A stretch of 64,000 nucleotides of DNA from Sulfurisoma sediminicola. GTDB lineage: Bacteria; Pseudomonadota; Gammaproteobacteria; Burkholderiales; Rhodocyclaceae. The notes under the pieces are model-generated. The model did no database searches. It was not told the DNA's origin and worked only from the letters and a program-made list of their open reading frames with translations. The stretch spans positions 1 through 64,000 of the forward strand of contig NZ_BHVV01000008.1 in NCBI RefSeq assembly GCF_003865015.1, written 5' to 3'. Positions within the stretch are counted from its first letter, which is position 1. Every line of letters starts with the position of its first letter. Positions 21,477 to 30,130 of the stretch are shown here, piece after piece. The position numbers and the translations under genes were made by a program.

Positions 21477-22997
21477 ATGACGACCATCCGCCAGGACGAC
21501 TTCATCGCCTCCATCGCCGACGCCTTCCAGTACATCAGCATCTACCATCCGCTCGATTACATCACAGCCCTGGGCCATGCCTGGGAGCGCGAGGAGTCGC
21601 CTGCGGCGAAGGACGCCATCGCCCAGATCCTCACCAACTCGCGCATGTGCGCCGAGGGCCGGCGGCCGATCTGCCAGGACACCGGCATCGCCGTGGTCTT
21701 CCTCAAGATCGGCATGAATGTGAAATGGGATACGAAGCTCTCGGTGCAGGAAATGGTCGACGAGGGTGTGCGTCAGGCCTACAACCACCCGGACAACAAG
21801 CTGCGCGCCTCGGTGCTGCTCGACCCCGCCGGCAAGCGCACGAACAGCAGGGACAACACCCCCGCCGTCGTGCACTACGAGATCGTGCCGGGCGACCACG
21901 TCGAGGTCATCTGCGCCGCCAAGGGCGGCGGCTCGGAGAACAAGTCGAAGATGGTCATGCTCAATCCGTCCGACTCCATCGTCGACTGGGTACTCAAGAC
22001 CCTACCGACCATGGGCGCCGGCTGGTGCCCGCCGGGCATCCTCGGGCTGGGCATCGGCGGCACGCCCGAGAAAGCCATGCTGCTGGCCAAGGAGTCGCTG
22101 ATGGCGCCCGTCGACATGCATGAACTGCTGGCGCGCGGCGCCAGCAACCGCATCGAGGAGCTGCGCCTCGAACTCTACGACAAGGTCAATGCGCTGGGCA
22201 TCGGCGCCCAGGGCCTCGGCGGGCTGACCACCGTGCTCGACGTCAAGATCATGGACTACCCGACCCACGCCGCCAGCCTGCCGGTGGCGATGATCCCCAA
22301 CTGCGCCGCGACCCGCCATGTCCATTTCCACCTCGACGGCAGCGGCCCGGCAAAACTCGATCCGCCGAAGCTCGAGGACTGGCCCGCCGTCACCTGGCAG
22401 GCCGACGAAAAACAGGCGACGCGGGTACAGCTCGACACCCTGACCAAGGGCCAGGTCGCCGCGTGGAAGCCCGGCCAGGTGCTGCTGCTCAACGGCAGGA
22501 TGCTGACCGGCCGCGACGCCGCGCACAAGCGCATCCACGACATGCTGGCGAAAGGCGAGAAACTGCCGGTCGATTTCACCGACCGCATCATCTACTACGT
22601 CGGTCCGGTCGATCCGGTGCGCGACGAAGTGGTCGGCCCGGCCGGCCCGACGACCGCGACCCGCATGGACAAGTTCACCCGCATGATGCTGGAGAAGACC
22701 GGCCTCATCGCCATGGTCGGCAAGGCCGAGCGCGGCCCCGTCGCCATCGATGCGATCAAGGACAACCGCGCCGCCTATCTGATGGCGGTCGGCGGCGCCG
22801 CCTACCTCGTGTCGAAGGCAATCAAGTCTTCCCGGGTCGTGGCGTTCGCGGACCTCGGCATGGAGGCGATCTACGAATTCGACGTCGTCGACATGCCGGT
22901 CACGGTCGCCGTCGACTCGGCCGGCACCTCTGTGCATCAGACCGGCCCGCACGAGTGGCAGGTGAAGATCGGGAAAATCCCGGTCGCGAAGCATTGA
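21477..22997 (+). CDS. fumA: Class I (Fe-S) fumarate hydratase
   Basis: 506 residues, the usual length of one-subunit class I fumarases. The cluster cysteines lie in RRPICQDTGIAVVF, PNCAATRHVHF and GAGWCPPGILGLGIGG. The alpha domain (first ~290 residues) and beta domain (VDFTDRIIYYVGPVDPVRDE, AGPTTATRMDKFTRMMLEKT) are joined in one chain. It hydrates fumarate to malate in the TCA cycle using a [4Fe-4S] cluster, so it should be oxygen-sensitive. The stop TGA overlaps the TTG start of murI, indicating coupling. Confidence 0.95.
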   Translation: MTTIRQDDFIASIADAFQYISIYHPLDYITALGHAWEREESPAAKDAIAQILTNSRMCAEGRRPICQDTGIAVVFLKIGMNVKWDTKLSVQEMVDEGVRQAYNHPDNKLRASVLLDPAGKRTNSRDNTPAVVHYEIVPGDHVEVICAAKGGGSENKSKMVMLNPSDSIVDWVLKTLPTMGAGWCPPGILGLGIGGTPEKAMLLAKESLMAPVDMHELLARGASNRIEELRLELYDKVNALGIGAQGLGGLTTVLDVKIMDYPTHAASLPVAMIPNCAATRHVHFHLDGSGPAKLDPPKLEDWPAVTWQADEKQATRVQLDTLTKGQVAAWKPGQVLLLNGRMLTGRDAAHKRIHDMLAKGEKLPVDFTDRIIYYVGPVDPVRDEVVGPAGPTTATRMDKFTRMMLEKTGLIAMVGKAERGPVAIDAIKDNRAAYLMAVGGAAYLVSKAIKSSRVVAFADLGMEAIYEFDVVDMPVTVAVDSAGTSVHQTGPHEWQVKIGKIPVAKH

Positions 22998-23788
22998 TCG
23001 GAGTTTTTGACTCCGGCCTCGGCGGCCTCTCGGTGCTGGCGGCGATCGCCCGCGATTTGCCGCGCGCCGACCTCGTCTACCTCGCCGACACCGCCCACGT
23101 CCCCTACGGCAACAAGCCCGAGGAATTCATTCGCGGCCGCGTGCTGGCCATCGGTCGCCATCTCGTCGAAACACAGGGATGTACCCTGCTGGTGGTCGCC
23201 TGCAATACCGCCACCGCCGCCGCCGTCAATGAACTGCGCCTGCAGCATCCCGGCATCGCCGTCGTCGGCGTCGAGCCGGGCGTGAAGCCGGCCGCCCGAA
23301 GCAGCGCGAGCCGCCGCATCGCGGTACTTGCCACGGAAGCCACGGCCCGCAGCGAGCGCCTCGCCCGCCTGATCCGCGAACATGCCGCGCAGATCCATGT
23401 CGATGTCGTGCCCTGCCCGGGCTGGGCGACCCGGGTCGAGACCCTGCATCTCGACGGCCCCGAATTCCTCGAGGAATTGCGCAGCACCGTGGCGCCCCTG
23501 CTCGCGCAACAGGTCGACCGCCTGGTCCTCGGTTGTACCCACTACAGCTTTCTCGTTCCCCAGCTCCTGCCGCTGCTCGACGGTCGTGCCGAACTCGTCG
23601 ACGTCGCCGCAGCCGTCGCCCGCCAGGTGCTGCGGCTGCGCGGGCACGCAGCCGCCGATGCCGGTAGTGGTCGCCTGACCCTGCTCGCGACCGCAAGACC
23701 GGAACGCCTGCAGGCGGCATTGCCGGCGCTTGGGCTGAGCTGGCTCGCGCGGCGCGCCCATGGTGCGGCGCAACAGGCCGCCGTATGA
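22994..23788 (+). CDS. murI: Glutamate racemase
   Basis: 264 residues. The start is a TTG at 22994 that overlaps the fumarase stop (ATTGA) and gives M-I-G-V-F-D-S-G-L-G-G, the canonical MurI N-terminus; no other start fits. The two catalytic cysteines are Cys70 in VACNTATAA and Cys181 in LGCTHYSF. GVEPGVKPA and YLADTAHVPYGNK are also typical. It makes D-glutamate for peptidoglycan. The start-codon overlap implies that its expression depends on fumarase translation. Confidence 0.95.
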   Translation: MIGVFDSGLGGLSVLAAIARDLPRADLVYLADTAHVPYGNKPEEFIRGRVLAIGRHLVETQGCTLLVVACNTATAAAVNELRLQHPGIAVVGVEPGVKPAARSSASRRIAVLATEATARSERLARLIREHAAQIHVDVVPCPGWATRVETLHLDGPEFLEELRSTVAPLLAQQVDRLVLGCTHYSFLVPQLLPLLDGRAELVDVAAAVARQVLRLRGHAAADAGSGRLTLLATARPERLQAALPALGLSWLARRAHGAAQQAAV

Positions 23789-23880
23789 CGAAGTATTCAC
23801 GACGTGACAGGGACAAAGCACTAGTCAAGTGCTAAGCTTGCGTATCAGTTTTTGCCAAATGGGTCGTTACGTCAGCCACG

Positions 23881-24663
23881 ATGGATCGCCTCAACGTCAT
23901 CGAACATCTGCAGGAGGTCGTCGAGGACCTCCACAGCGCGCACATGGACCAGCACTTCCAACGGCATGCGCCGCTTCATAGTTCCGATCCGACGCGGACG
24001 GACGTTTCCCCGCGAGTGCGCCGCGCGATCGCGGAACGGGAGCCGATCGAGGCCATCGTCATGACCGCCGACATCCGCAAGTCGAGTTCGGTGATGCGCG
24101 AGTCGATCGACCCGCTGCAGTATGCCAACATCCTCGACGACTTCGTCGGCGAGTTCCGCACCGTGCTCGGTTATCACAATGGCTGGTTCGACAAGTTCAC
24201 CGGCGACGGCTTCATCTGCTACTGGCTGATCGAGGACAGTTTCGCCACGCAGATGGAGACGGTGCTGGCATTCGCCGCCGCCGTGATGGAAAGCTTCCGC
24301 AGCTACTATTACCCGGCCTTCGTCGCCAACCTGCGCAACATCCCGAGCGGCGTCGGCCTCTCCATCGGCATCGACGCCGGCCCCTGCCATGTCGCGCCCG
24401 TTGCCGGCGACCTCACCCTGCTCGGACTGCCCATCGTCGGCGCCGTGCGCATGGCCGACGCCGCGCGGCGACCCTACGAGCTGCTGATGAACGCCTACCC
24501 CGGGAACCGCCTCACCGATGGCGGCGCCAGGGAATCCGGTGCGCTCGCCAGCGACCTGCGCTACCAGGCCGGCCGCTGCGTCGTCGAGACCAAGGAATAT
24601 CCCGAAGGCCAGGAGGCCTACGCCTTCAGTTTCCTCAAGGGCGGCCAGAACCTCTTCGCCTGA
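23881..24663 (+). CDS. Class III nucleotidyl cyclase domain protein, divergent active site
   Basis: 260 residues: ~55 N-terminal residues of unknown type, then a class III adenylate/guanylate cyclase domain. Metal-binding Asp64 (VMTADIRKSS) and Asp109 (DKFTGDGF) are present, as is the base-contacting Lys105. By hand alignment to bacterial class III enzymes, Thr179 sits at the second base-specifying position (Thr is common in class IIIb), Arg190 matches the transition-state Arg, but the transition-state Asn is Val186. No receiver, HAMP or membrane segment is visible. No strong SD precedes the ATG. The next gene, 20 bases on, is a P-loop protein. It may make an unusual cyclic nucleotide, have low activity, or be a non-catalytic sensor. 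Confidence 0.8.
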   Translation: MDRLNVIEHLQEVVEDLHSAHMDQHFQRHAPLHSSDPTRTDVSPRVRRAIAEREPIEAIVMTADIRKSSSVMRESIDPLQYANILDDFVGEFRTVLGYHNGWFDKFTGDGFICYWLIEDSFATQMETVLAFAAAVMESFRSYYYPAFVANLRNIPSGVGLSIGIDAGPCHVAPVAGDLTLLGLPIVGAVRMADAARRPYELLMNAYPGNRLTDGGARESGALASDLRYQAGRCVVETKEYPEGQEAYAFSFLKGGQNLFA

Positions 24664-24683
24664 CCCGCCGGGCCGCACCGCGG

Positions 24684-25538
24684 ATGAAATTCACCGTCGA
24701 ATCCTTCCGCGCCTGGCCGCACAAGAAAGTCACCCTGCTCGGCATGTCCGGCGTCGGCAAGACCTGGCTGTCCTCGCTGCTGCGCCGCCACGACTGGTTC
24801 CACTACTCGGCCGACTTCCGCATCGGCAAGCGCTACCTCGACGAGCCCATCCTCGACCTGATCAAGCAGCAGGCGATGCAGGTGCCCTTCCTGCGCGACC
24901 TGCTGCGCCGCGACTGGATCGACATCAAGAACAACATCAAGGTCGACGACCTCGGGCCGGTGCTGTCCTTCGTCGGCAAGCTCGGCGACCCGGCGCGCGG
25001 CGGCATCCCCTTCGCCGAATTCTCGCGGCGCCAGGCGATGTACCGCGAGGGCGAGATCGCCGCGATGCGCGACGTGCCCGCCTTCGTGGCCAAGGCGCAG
25101 GACATCTACGGCTACAACCACTTCGTCAACGACGTCGGCGGCAGCCTCTGCGAACTGGAGGAGCCCTCGGTAATCGACCTGCTGGTCGGGCACACACTGA
25201 TCCTCTACATCCAGGTCACCACGGCGGAAGAGGAAGCCGAACTGATCCGCCGCGCCCAGGCCGATCCCAAGCCGCTCTATTTCCGCCCGGCTTTCCTCGC
25301 CGGGCACCTGCCGAAATTTCTGGCCGAGCGCGATCTCGGCGACATCGCCCAGGCCGACCCCGACGACTTCACGCGCTGGGTCTTCCCCCACCTGTTCCAC
25401 TCGCGCATCCCGCGCTACGAGGCGATCGCCCGGCCCCACGGCTACACGGTCACCTCGCACGAAGTGGCGCAAGTGCGCGACGAGAAGGACTTCCTCGTCC
25501 TGCTCGAAACGGCGATCGCGCGGCAGTCCGTGGCTTAG
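24684..25538 (+). CDS. P-loop NTPase of unknown function
   Basis: 284 residues. A Walker A motif lies near the N-terminus (GMSGVGKTW, ~20-28), followed by a SSLLRRHDWFHYSADFRIGKR segment like small-molecule or nucleotide kinases. A hydrophobic strand LLVGHTLILYIQV could be Walker B-like. The rest includes VFPHLFHSRIPRYEAIARPHGYTV. I cannot name a family; 'ATPase' is the safest label. It follows the cyclase gene by 20 bases, suggesting a two-gene unit. Its stop overlaps by 3 bases the stop of the convergent gene at 25535. Confidence 0.75.
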   Translation: MKFTVESFRAWPHKKVTLLGMSGVGKTWLSSLLRRHDWFHYSADFRIGKRYLDEPILDLIKQQAMQVPFLRDLLRRDWIDIKNNIKVDDLGPVLSFVGKLGDPARGGIPFAEFSRRQAMYREGEIAAMRDVPAFVAKAQDIYGYNHFVNDVGGSLCELEEPSVIDLLVGHTLILYIQVTTAEEEAELIRRAQADPKPLYFRPAFLAGHLPKFLAERDLGDIAQADPDDFTRWVFPHLFHSRIPRYEAIARPHGYTVTSHEVAQVRDEKDFLVLLETAIARQSVA

Positions 25539-26803
25539 CGCCCGAAGATCCCGCGCAGCATCTGGCCGGCATCGGGAATGCCGCCGCCGCCCTGCTGTTC
25601 GCCACCCTGGCTCGGGGGCATGTCGCGCTCGGCTTCCTGCGGCATCGCGCCGCGCGACGGACGCTCGCGGCGCGAACTGCGCGGCGCTCTCTCCTCCTCG
25701 CCCATGCCCAGCATGGTCATGCCCGTCGATTTGACGCGCACCCGCGCCGCCCATTCAGGCTGCCATGATGCGTCGGCCTTGGGCGGGCGCGGAGGGAACG
25801 AGAGGTTGAGTTCGGGGCCGTAGGCGATCATGTTGACCATCGCACCATCGACGCCGGCGAAAATTCCCTTCGGAATGGCGCACTGCTCGGTCGACGGCGG
25901 CAGGATCACGCGCTCCTTGAGGAACTTCTCGATGCTCGTCGGCGAGAGGTAGGTCATCAGGCCCCAGCCCGGATCGGGCTCCTCGCTCGAGCTCCAGATG
26001 ATCATCTCGCTTTCGCCCTTGGCGCCCATGGCATTGAGGAAGTAGGCCTGGGCATTGCTCACCGCACCCCAGTTCACCAGCACGCTGGCAGCGGGTTCGC
26101 CGCGCGTGCTCATCGCGACCTTGGGCATGAAGTCGTTGCGTTCGCCGACCGCGAACTTGAAGCTGGCCGGCACGCCCTCGCCGCTCAGGGCATGAGCGCC
26201 GGCGAAGGAGCCCTCTTTCGGCACGCGGCGGCGATCCTTCTCGTTGGGCCACACCGAGCGCCCGGGCTGGCTCCTGGCGCCGCGGTCGGGCACGTGACGC
26301 CCGGTCATGAAGCGGCCCCATTCGCTGATGTCCGTCTTGGCGAAATCGAGCACGCGCGGCTGTCCCGCTCGCACGTTCTCGCCGCAGCCCCAGTAGAACA
26401 GGATGCGGCCCTTGGGCTTCTCGGGCACCCCGCCTTCCGTATCGGCGCCGCGGCTGCGCTCCACCTTGGGCGGCAGCAGCGGCAGCGTCGGTCCCATGCG
26501 CAGCTCGGGCGGGATGCCGTGCGTGCCCTCGATGCCCGCCGGCCTGGCCCGCACATAGAGCGACGTGTCGAGCCACTTGCCCGGTCCCATTCCCCCCATG
26601 GGGCCCTTGGTGGTGCCGAAGGCGTTGCCGCCCATCATCTGCGACATCATGCCGCTTTCCATCATGTCGTCGGACATGCCGGGAATGGACATGCTCGAGG
26701 TGGACAGATCCATCCAGTACTGTGCCTCGATGACCTTGTTCTGCGCCTGCGCGGAGCCAGCGGCGGCCAGCATCAGTGCCGCGACACTCACTCGAATCTT
26801 CAT
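25535..26803 (-). CDS. Secreted hypothetical protein with Met-rich N-terminus
   Basis: 422 residues from the ATG at 26803 (GAGGAG 6 bases upstream). The signal peptide (MKIRVSVAALMLAAAGSAQA) is cleaved before QNKVIEAQYWMD. A Met/Gly-rich stretch follows (SDDMMESGMMSQMMGG, ~45-60), then a middle domain with KGRILFYWGCGENV, WPNEKDRRRVP and EMIIWSSSEEPDPGW, and a C-terminal low-complexity tail rich in Arg, Glu, Pro and Gly. I recognise no domain. The ATG overlaps the exonuclease stop (ATGA), so it is the last gene of the trmH-to-here operon. Met-rich patches can bind copper, but nothing else supports that. Confidence 0.8.
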   Translation of the reverse strand: MKIRVSVAALMLAAAGSAQAQNKVIEAQYWMDLSTSSMSIPGMSDDMMESGMMSQMMGGNAFGTTKGPMGGMGPGKWLDTSLYVRARPAGIEGTHGIPPELRMGPTLPLLPPKVERSRGADTEGGVPEKPKGRILFYWGCGENVRAGQPRVLDFAKTDISEWGRFMTGRHVPDRGARSQPGRSVWPNEKDRRRVPKEGSFAGAHALSGEGVPASFKFAVGERNDFMPKVAMSTRGEPAASVLVNWGAVSNAQAYFLNAMGAKGESEMIIWSSSEEPDPGWGLMTYLSPTSIEKFLKERVILPPSTEQCAIPKGIFAGVDGAMVNMIAYGPELNLSFPPRPPKADASWQPEWAARVRVKSTGMTMLGMGEEERAPRSSRRERPSRGAMPQEAERDMPPSQGGEQQGGGGIPDAGQMLRGIFGR

Positions 26804-27600
26804 GTTTTCTCCTCGGATTTCCATGCAGCAAGAAACTCGCGCCAGTGCGGCGCTCCGACCTTCTCCAGCTCCGCGCGCACGAAGGCGAGCTCGGCGTCGT
26901 GTTCGGCCGGACTCAGCCGACCACGCATGCGCTGGAAGCGCAGATAGACCAGATAGGTATTGACGACGTCGGTCTCGCAGTAGTCGCGGATGTCGTCGAT
27001 CCCGCCGGCGAGCCATGTGCCCCACACCGCGCTGCCGTCCATGCCGAGCTTGCCGGGCAGGCCCATGAGCTTGGCCAGCTCGTCGAGCGGCGCACTGGCG
27101 CGCGGCTGGTACATCGCCAGCAGGTCCATCAGGTCGAGATGGCGCATGTGGTAGCGGCCGATGTAGTTGTTCCACTTGAAGTCGCGCGCATCGTAGGAGT
27201 CGCCCTCGCCCATCTCCCAGTAGCGCGCGGCCTCGACGCCGTGGATCAGGCCGCGGTAATGCAGCACCGGCAGGTCGAAGCCGCCGCCGTTCCAGGAGAC
27301 GAGCTGCGGCGTGTATTTCTCGATACCGGCGTAGAAGCGGCGGATGATCTCGGCCTCGTTCAGCTTCGGCTCGGCCAGCGACCAGACCTTGAAGCCGTCA
27401 TCGGAACGCAGCGCGCAGGAGATGACGGCGACGCGCTGCAGGTGGTGCGGCAGGAAGTCGGAGCCGTTCTTCGCGCGGCTCCGCTGGAAGGCGAACTCGG
27501 CGACCTCGGCGTCGGCCAGTTCAGCCGGCAGCCCGTGCAACGCACGGATGCCGGCGACATCGGGAATGGTCTCGATGTCGAAGACGAGGACGGGGGTCAC
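26800..27600 (-). CDS. Predicted 3'-5' exonuclease (PolB exo-like, PF10108 type)
   Basis: 266 residues from a GTG at 27600 (reads MTPVLVFDIETIPD), 1 base after the ydbL stop. RNase-H-fold exonuclease acidic residues are in FDIETIPD, LVSWNGGGFDLPVL and CETDVVNTYLVYLRF. QRVAVISCAL and YIGRYHMRHLDLMDLLAMY are also typical of the 'DNA polymerase B exonuclease 2' family, often annotated as polysaccharide-biosynthesis exonuclease. It likely trims single-stranded nucleic acid; the physiological role is unknown. Its stop overlaps the start of the next gene. Confidence 0.88.
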   Translation of the reverse strand: MTPVLVFDIETIPDVAGIRALHGLPAELADAEVAEFAFQRSRAKNGSDFLPHHLQRVAVISCALRSDDGFKVWSLAEPKLNEAEIIRRFYAGIEKYTPQLVSWNGGGFDLPVLHYRGLIHGVEAARYWEMGEGDSYDARDFKWNNYIGRYHMRHLDLMDLLAMYQPRASAPLDELAKLMGLPGKLGMDGSAVWGTWLAGGIDDIRDYCETDVVNTYLVYLRFQRMRGRLSPAEHDAELAFVRAELEKVGAPHWREFLAAWKSEEKT

Positions 27601-27601
27601 G

Positions 27602-28009
27602 CTATTTTTTGACCCAGGCGCCCTGGGCATTCTGCACCCACCAGCCGGGCTGGGCCTTGTCGATCCAGCGCTGGGCGAAGGTGGCGCGGATGTCGGCCTC
27701 CCACGCCGGGTTGCCGTTGGCCTTGGCGATCTCGCGATAGAGCGTGGCGCGATCGGAATTCTCTGCTGCCACCGCCGACTGCACCGCGCCGCGCTGCGCC
27801 AGCGGGATGGCGTTGGCGTCGCGCACCTGCACCGTGGCGTCGCGTGCAAGGCCGAGCGCGCCGCTGGCGTAATGCGGCGCCAGCTGCGCATGGCGCGAGG
27901 TCATCGCCGACTTCACCTGCGAAATCGCCGGCGTATTGACCTCCAGATTGCCCTGGGCCATGACAAGCGCCGAGAACGCCAGCAGCAGAAATGCAAACGC
28001 GGATCTCAT
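27602..28009 (-). CDS. ydbL: YdbL family (DUF1318) periplasmic protein
   Basis: 135 residues. A signal peptide (MRSAFAFLLLAFSALVMA) precedes a DUF1318 domain: AISQVKSAMTSRHAQLAPHYASGALGLARDATVQVRD and ANGNPAWEADIRATFAQRWIDKAQPGWWVQ. In E. coli YdbL works with YdbH and YnbE, probably as a periplasmic chaperone that stops runaway YnbE multimers in the YdbH-YnbE envelope bridge. Here it overlaps ynbE by 4 bases (ATGA), and the gene order ydbH-ynbE-ydbL is the same as in enterics. Confidence 0.93.
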   Translation of the reverse strand: MRSAFAFLLLAFSALVMAQGNLEVNTPAISQVKSAMTSRHAQLAPHYASGALGLARDATVQVRDANAIPLAQRGAVQSAVAAENSDRATLYREIAKANGNPAWEADIRATFAQRWIDKAQPGWWVQNAQGAWVKK

Positions 28010-28197
28010 TTCGTCTCCTTGCTGGCAGGGGGAGCGGCCGGCTCGGCCTTCTTCTGCAACTGCCAGACCTCGTCGATGATCTTGTCGGCAGCCTTCTCCG
28101 CTGCCGCCGCCGGGAAGTAGATGTTGATGGTGACGCAGGCCGAGAGCAATGACGCAGCGGACATTGCTGCCAGGGCGGACACGTGGGAATGCTTCAT
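28006..28197 (-). CDS. ynbE: YnbE family outer-membrane lipoprotein
   Basis: 63 residues with a lipoprotein signal: lipobox LLSAC puts the lipidated Cys near residue 21. The mature part begins CVTINIYFPAAAAEKAADKIIDEVW, the core of the YnbE family. In E. coli YnbE forms beta-stacked multimers in the outer membrane that complete the YdbH bridge. It lies between ydbH (8 bases upstream) and ydbL (overlapping). Confidence 0.93.
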   Translation of the reverse strand: MKHSHVSALAAMSAASLLSACVTINIYFPAAAAEKAADKIIDEVWQLQKKAEPAAPPASKETK

Positions 28198-28205
28198 TCC
28201 GGTTC

Positions 28206-30119
28206 CTATTCGATGACGGGGCGGGAGTTGCCGGCCGCGATAGCCCGCAGCCGCGAAACCAGTTCATCCCAGCCGACGCGTCGATTGTAGCCCATGACAT
28301 TCAAGGCCGGCAGCCCGCCGCCCTTGACCATCAGGTAGCCGCCATCGGTCTCCGCTAGGCCGCCCATCTCGCAGACGCCGCCGACGAGCCTGCAGGACAG
28401 TCCGATCCTGTCGTAGCCGAAGGTCTCGAAGAAGCGCAGGAAGGAGCGCTGAATCGCCGCACCGGCGCCGGCACCGCCCAGCGAGGAAATGTTCTGCACG
28501 GCGCGCTGGCTGATGCGCTTGCCGAAATCGCCGGGACTGGTCTCGATGCGGGCAGCGAAGGCCTGCGGCTGCCAGCCCAGCATTTCCAGGCCCCGCACCT
28601 CGGCGTCGATGTAGCCGGTGATGCTGCCGAAGGAATAGGTATTGGTCAGCATCGCCAGGTCGAGGTGGCGTGCGTCGATGTCGGCGACGAGTCGCGGCGC
28701 ACGGCCGAACGGATCGATGACCTTGAGCCCGGCCGCCGACAGGTAGCCGTCGAAGACCGAGACGACCAGTGCGCCGTCGAGCGTGAGGACACCGCCTTCG
28801 TACTGGATGCGCGGGATGGTTGCCGACAGCAGGCCCTCCATCCGCGGCAGCCCGAGGCGTTCCGTCAGCAGGGGCATGGACAACGGATAGAGCGCGCCGG
28901 CCAGCTGCCAGTGCCATTGCCCATCCTCGCGCCGTGCAGCGAAGTTCTCGAACAGCAGCCTGCCATCGAGCACGGGCAGCTCGACCCGGTCGAAGCCGAA
29001 GCGCCAACCCTCCATGGCGAGCGGCACGGCGAAGGCGCCGAGCGGCAGGTCGCCGGCGTGGCCGCCGCTGGAGGTGATGCGCGCCTCGCCGGCACCTTCG
29101 CTCCGCCATGGCACCGTGGCACGCAAATCGGCCAGCGCCAGGCGCCCCTCGCCGACGTCGAGAGCCGATAGGTCGAGGTCGAGGTCGAGGCTGCGCGGTC
29201 CGGCGGCATCGAGCGCGAAGGCGAAGCGAGCGGTGCCTAGCGGGCGCACCCGCGGCGTCTCGCCCAGCAGCGGCTGCACCCACTGTTCGAAGGCCGGCCC
29301 TGCGTTCCAGCGGTCGCTCGCGACCTCGAGCGCCGCCAGCTGGCCGTTGCGGCGATCCAAGCGCAGCCGGCCGTCGAGGGTGCCGATGCCCGGCAGCTCG
29401 AATCGCGCCTTGTCGATGCGCAACTCGTCGACATCGACGGTGCCGCTGGCGACGAGCGTCTGCCCTGTGCCCTTCAGGTACCAGGGCTGGATGAAGGCTT
29501 CGCCGCCCTGCCAGTCGACGCTGACCTGCCACGCCCATGCGCCGGACGCTTCGCTCGCCGAACCGGTCAGGCGCAGCGCAACGCCTTCGGCCGCGCGGCT
29601 GCCCTCGGCATTGGCGAAGGCAAGCCCGCTGGCGACGAGGTCGAATTCGGCGTGCGAGCCGACGAGACGCAATGAGCCCGACACCGTTCCCCTGGGCTGC
29701 CATGCCGCCAGCTCGGGCACCGCCCCGACGAGGCTCGCCAGCGGCACATCGCGCAGGGTGAGTTCGAGCAGCTTGCGCTTGGCCGCATAATGGAAATCCA
29801 CTGCCGCCGCGTCGCCAGCGCGCCCCGCAGGAAGTACCCCTGGGGTGCCGACTTTCAGTGTCCCGCCGGCGCAGCGCAAATCACCGTCGTTCCACTTGAA
29901 CTCGCGACACTTGAGGCGTAGATCGGAAAACTGCCGATCCGCCACACGCAGCAAGCCTATGGTCAGCACCGTGCCGCCCGCCCGGGGCTGCATGCTGACG
30001 CGCTCGGCAGCGAAGGCTGGATGACGGATACTGTCGAGCGAGAGGGAAATGTCGAGCGCACACGCAGCTGCCGCCTGAAGCAGCAACAGCGCCGCAATCA
30101 GCCCGCGCAGCGGCGGCAC
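28206..30119 (-). CDS. ydbH: YdbH-like AsmA-family envelope-spanning protein
   Basis: About 637 residues from a GTG at 30119, 11 bases after the stomatin stop; shorter than E. coli YdbH (about 880). The N-terminal hydrophobic segment (LRGLIAALLLLQAAAACA) may be a signal or anchor. Long beta-rich repeats follow, ending in the YdbH C-terminal region: YIDAEVRGLEMLGWQPQAF, GDFGKRISQRAVQNISSLGG and FFETFGYDRIGLSCRL. AsmA-like YhdP, TamB and YdbH form hydrophobic grooves that carry phospholipids between the membranes. A 38-bp genomic repeat lies in frame (29818-29855), coding KVGTPGVLPAGR. Confidence 0.88.
   Translation of the reverse strand: MPPLRGLIAALLLLQAAAACALDISLSLDSIRHPAFAAERVSMQPRAGGTVLTIGLLRVADRQFSDLRLKCREFKWNDGDLRCAGGTLKVGTPGVLPAGRAGDAAAVDFHYAAKRKLLELTLRDVPLASLVGAVPELAAWQPRGTVSGSLRLVGSHAEFDLVASGLAFANAEGSRAAEGVALRLTGSASEASGAWAWQVSVDWQGGEAFIQPWYLKGTGQTLVASGTVDVDELRIDKARFELPGIGTLDGRLRLDRRNGQLAALEVASDRWNAGPAFEQWVQPLLGETPRVRPLGTARFAFALDAAGPRSLDLDLDLSALDVGEGRLALADLRATVPWRSEGAGEARITSSGGHAGDLPLGAFAVPLAMEGWRFGFDRVELPVLDGRLLFENFAARREDGQWHWQLAGALYPLSMPLLTERLGLPRMEGLLSATIPRIQYEGGVLTLDGALVVSVFDGYLSAAGLKVIDPFGRAPRLVADIDARHLDLAMLTNTYSFGSITGYIDAEVRGLEMLGWQPQAFAARIETSPGDFGKRISQRAVQNISSLGGAGAGAAIQRSFLRFFETFGYDRIGLSCRLVGGVCEMGGLAETDGGYLMVKGGGLPALNVMGYNRRVGWDELVSRLRAIAAGNSRPVIE
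29818..29855. repeat. Short palindromic repeat copy inside ydbH
   Basis: This 38-base unit (GCGCGCCCCGCAGGAAGTAC, then CCCTGGGGTGCCGACTTT) is 37/38 identical to 56063-56100. A related inverted copy of the core is at 47879-47903. It contains a CCCC/GGGG hairpin. Here it is part of the reading frame, adding about 13 residues. Confidence 0.75.
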
Positions 30120-30130
30120 GCGCGCGAAGA

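Noticed and set aside
23881-25538. Cyclase and P-loop pair as a confirmed Pycsar or CBASS defence system
   Set aside because: No recognisable effector (membrane, TIR or nuclease) is present and the locus lies among metabolic genes. Kept only as a question.
26803-27175. N-terminal extension of the Met-rich secreted protein upstream to 27175
   Set aside because: The extension is antisense-like Arg/Ala sequence; the ATG at 26803 has a strong SD and starts a perfect signal peptide.
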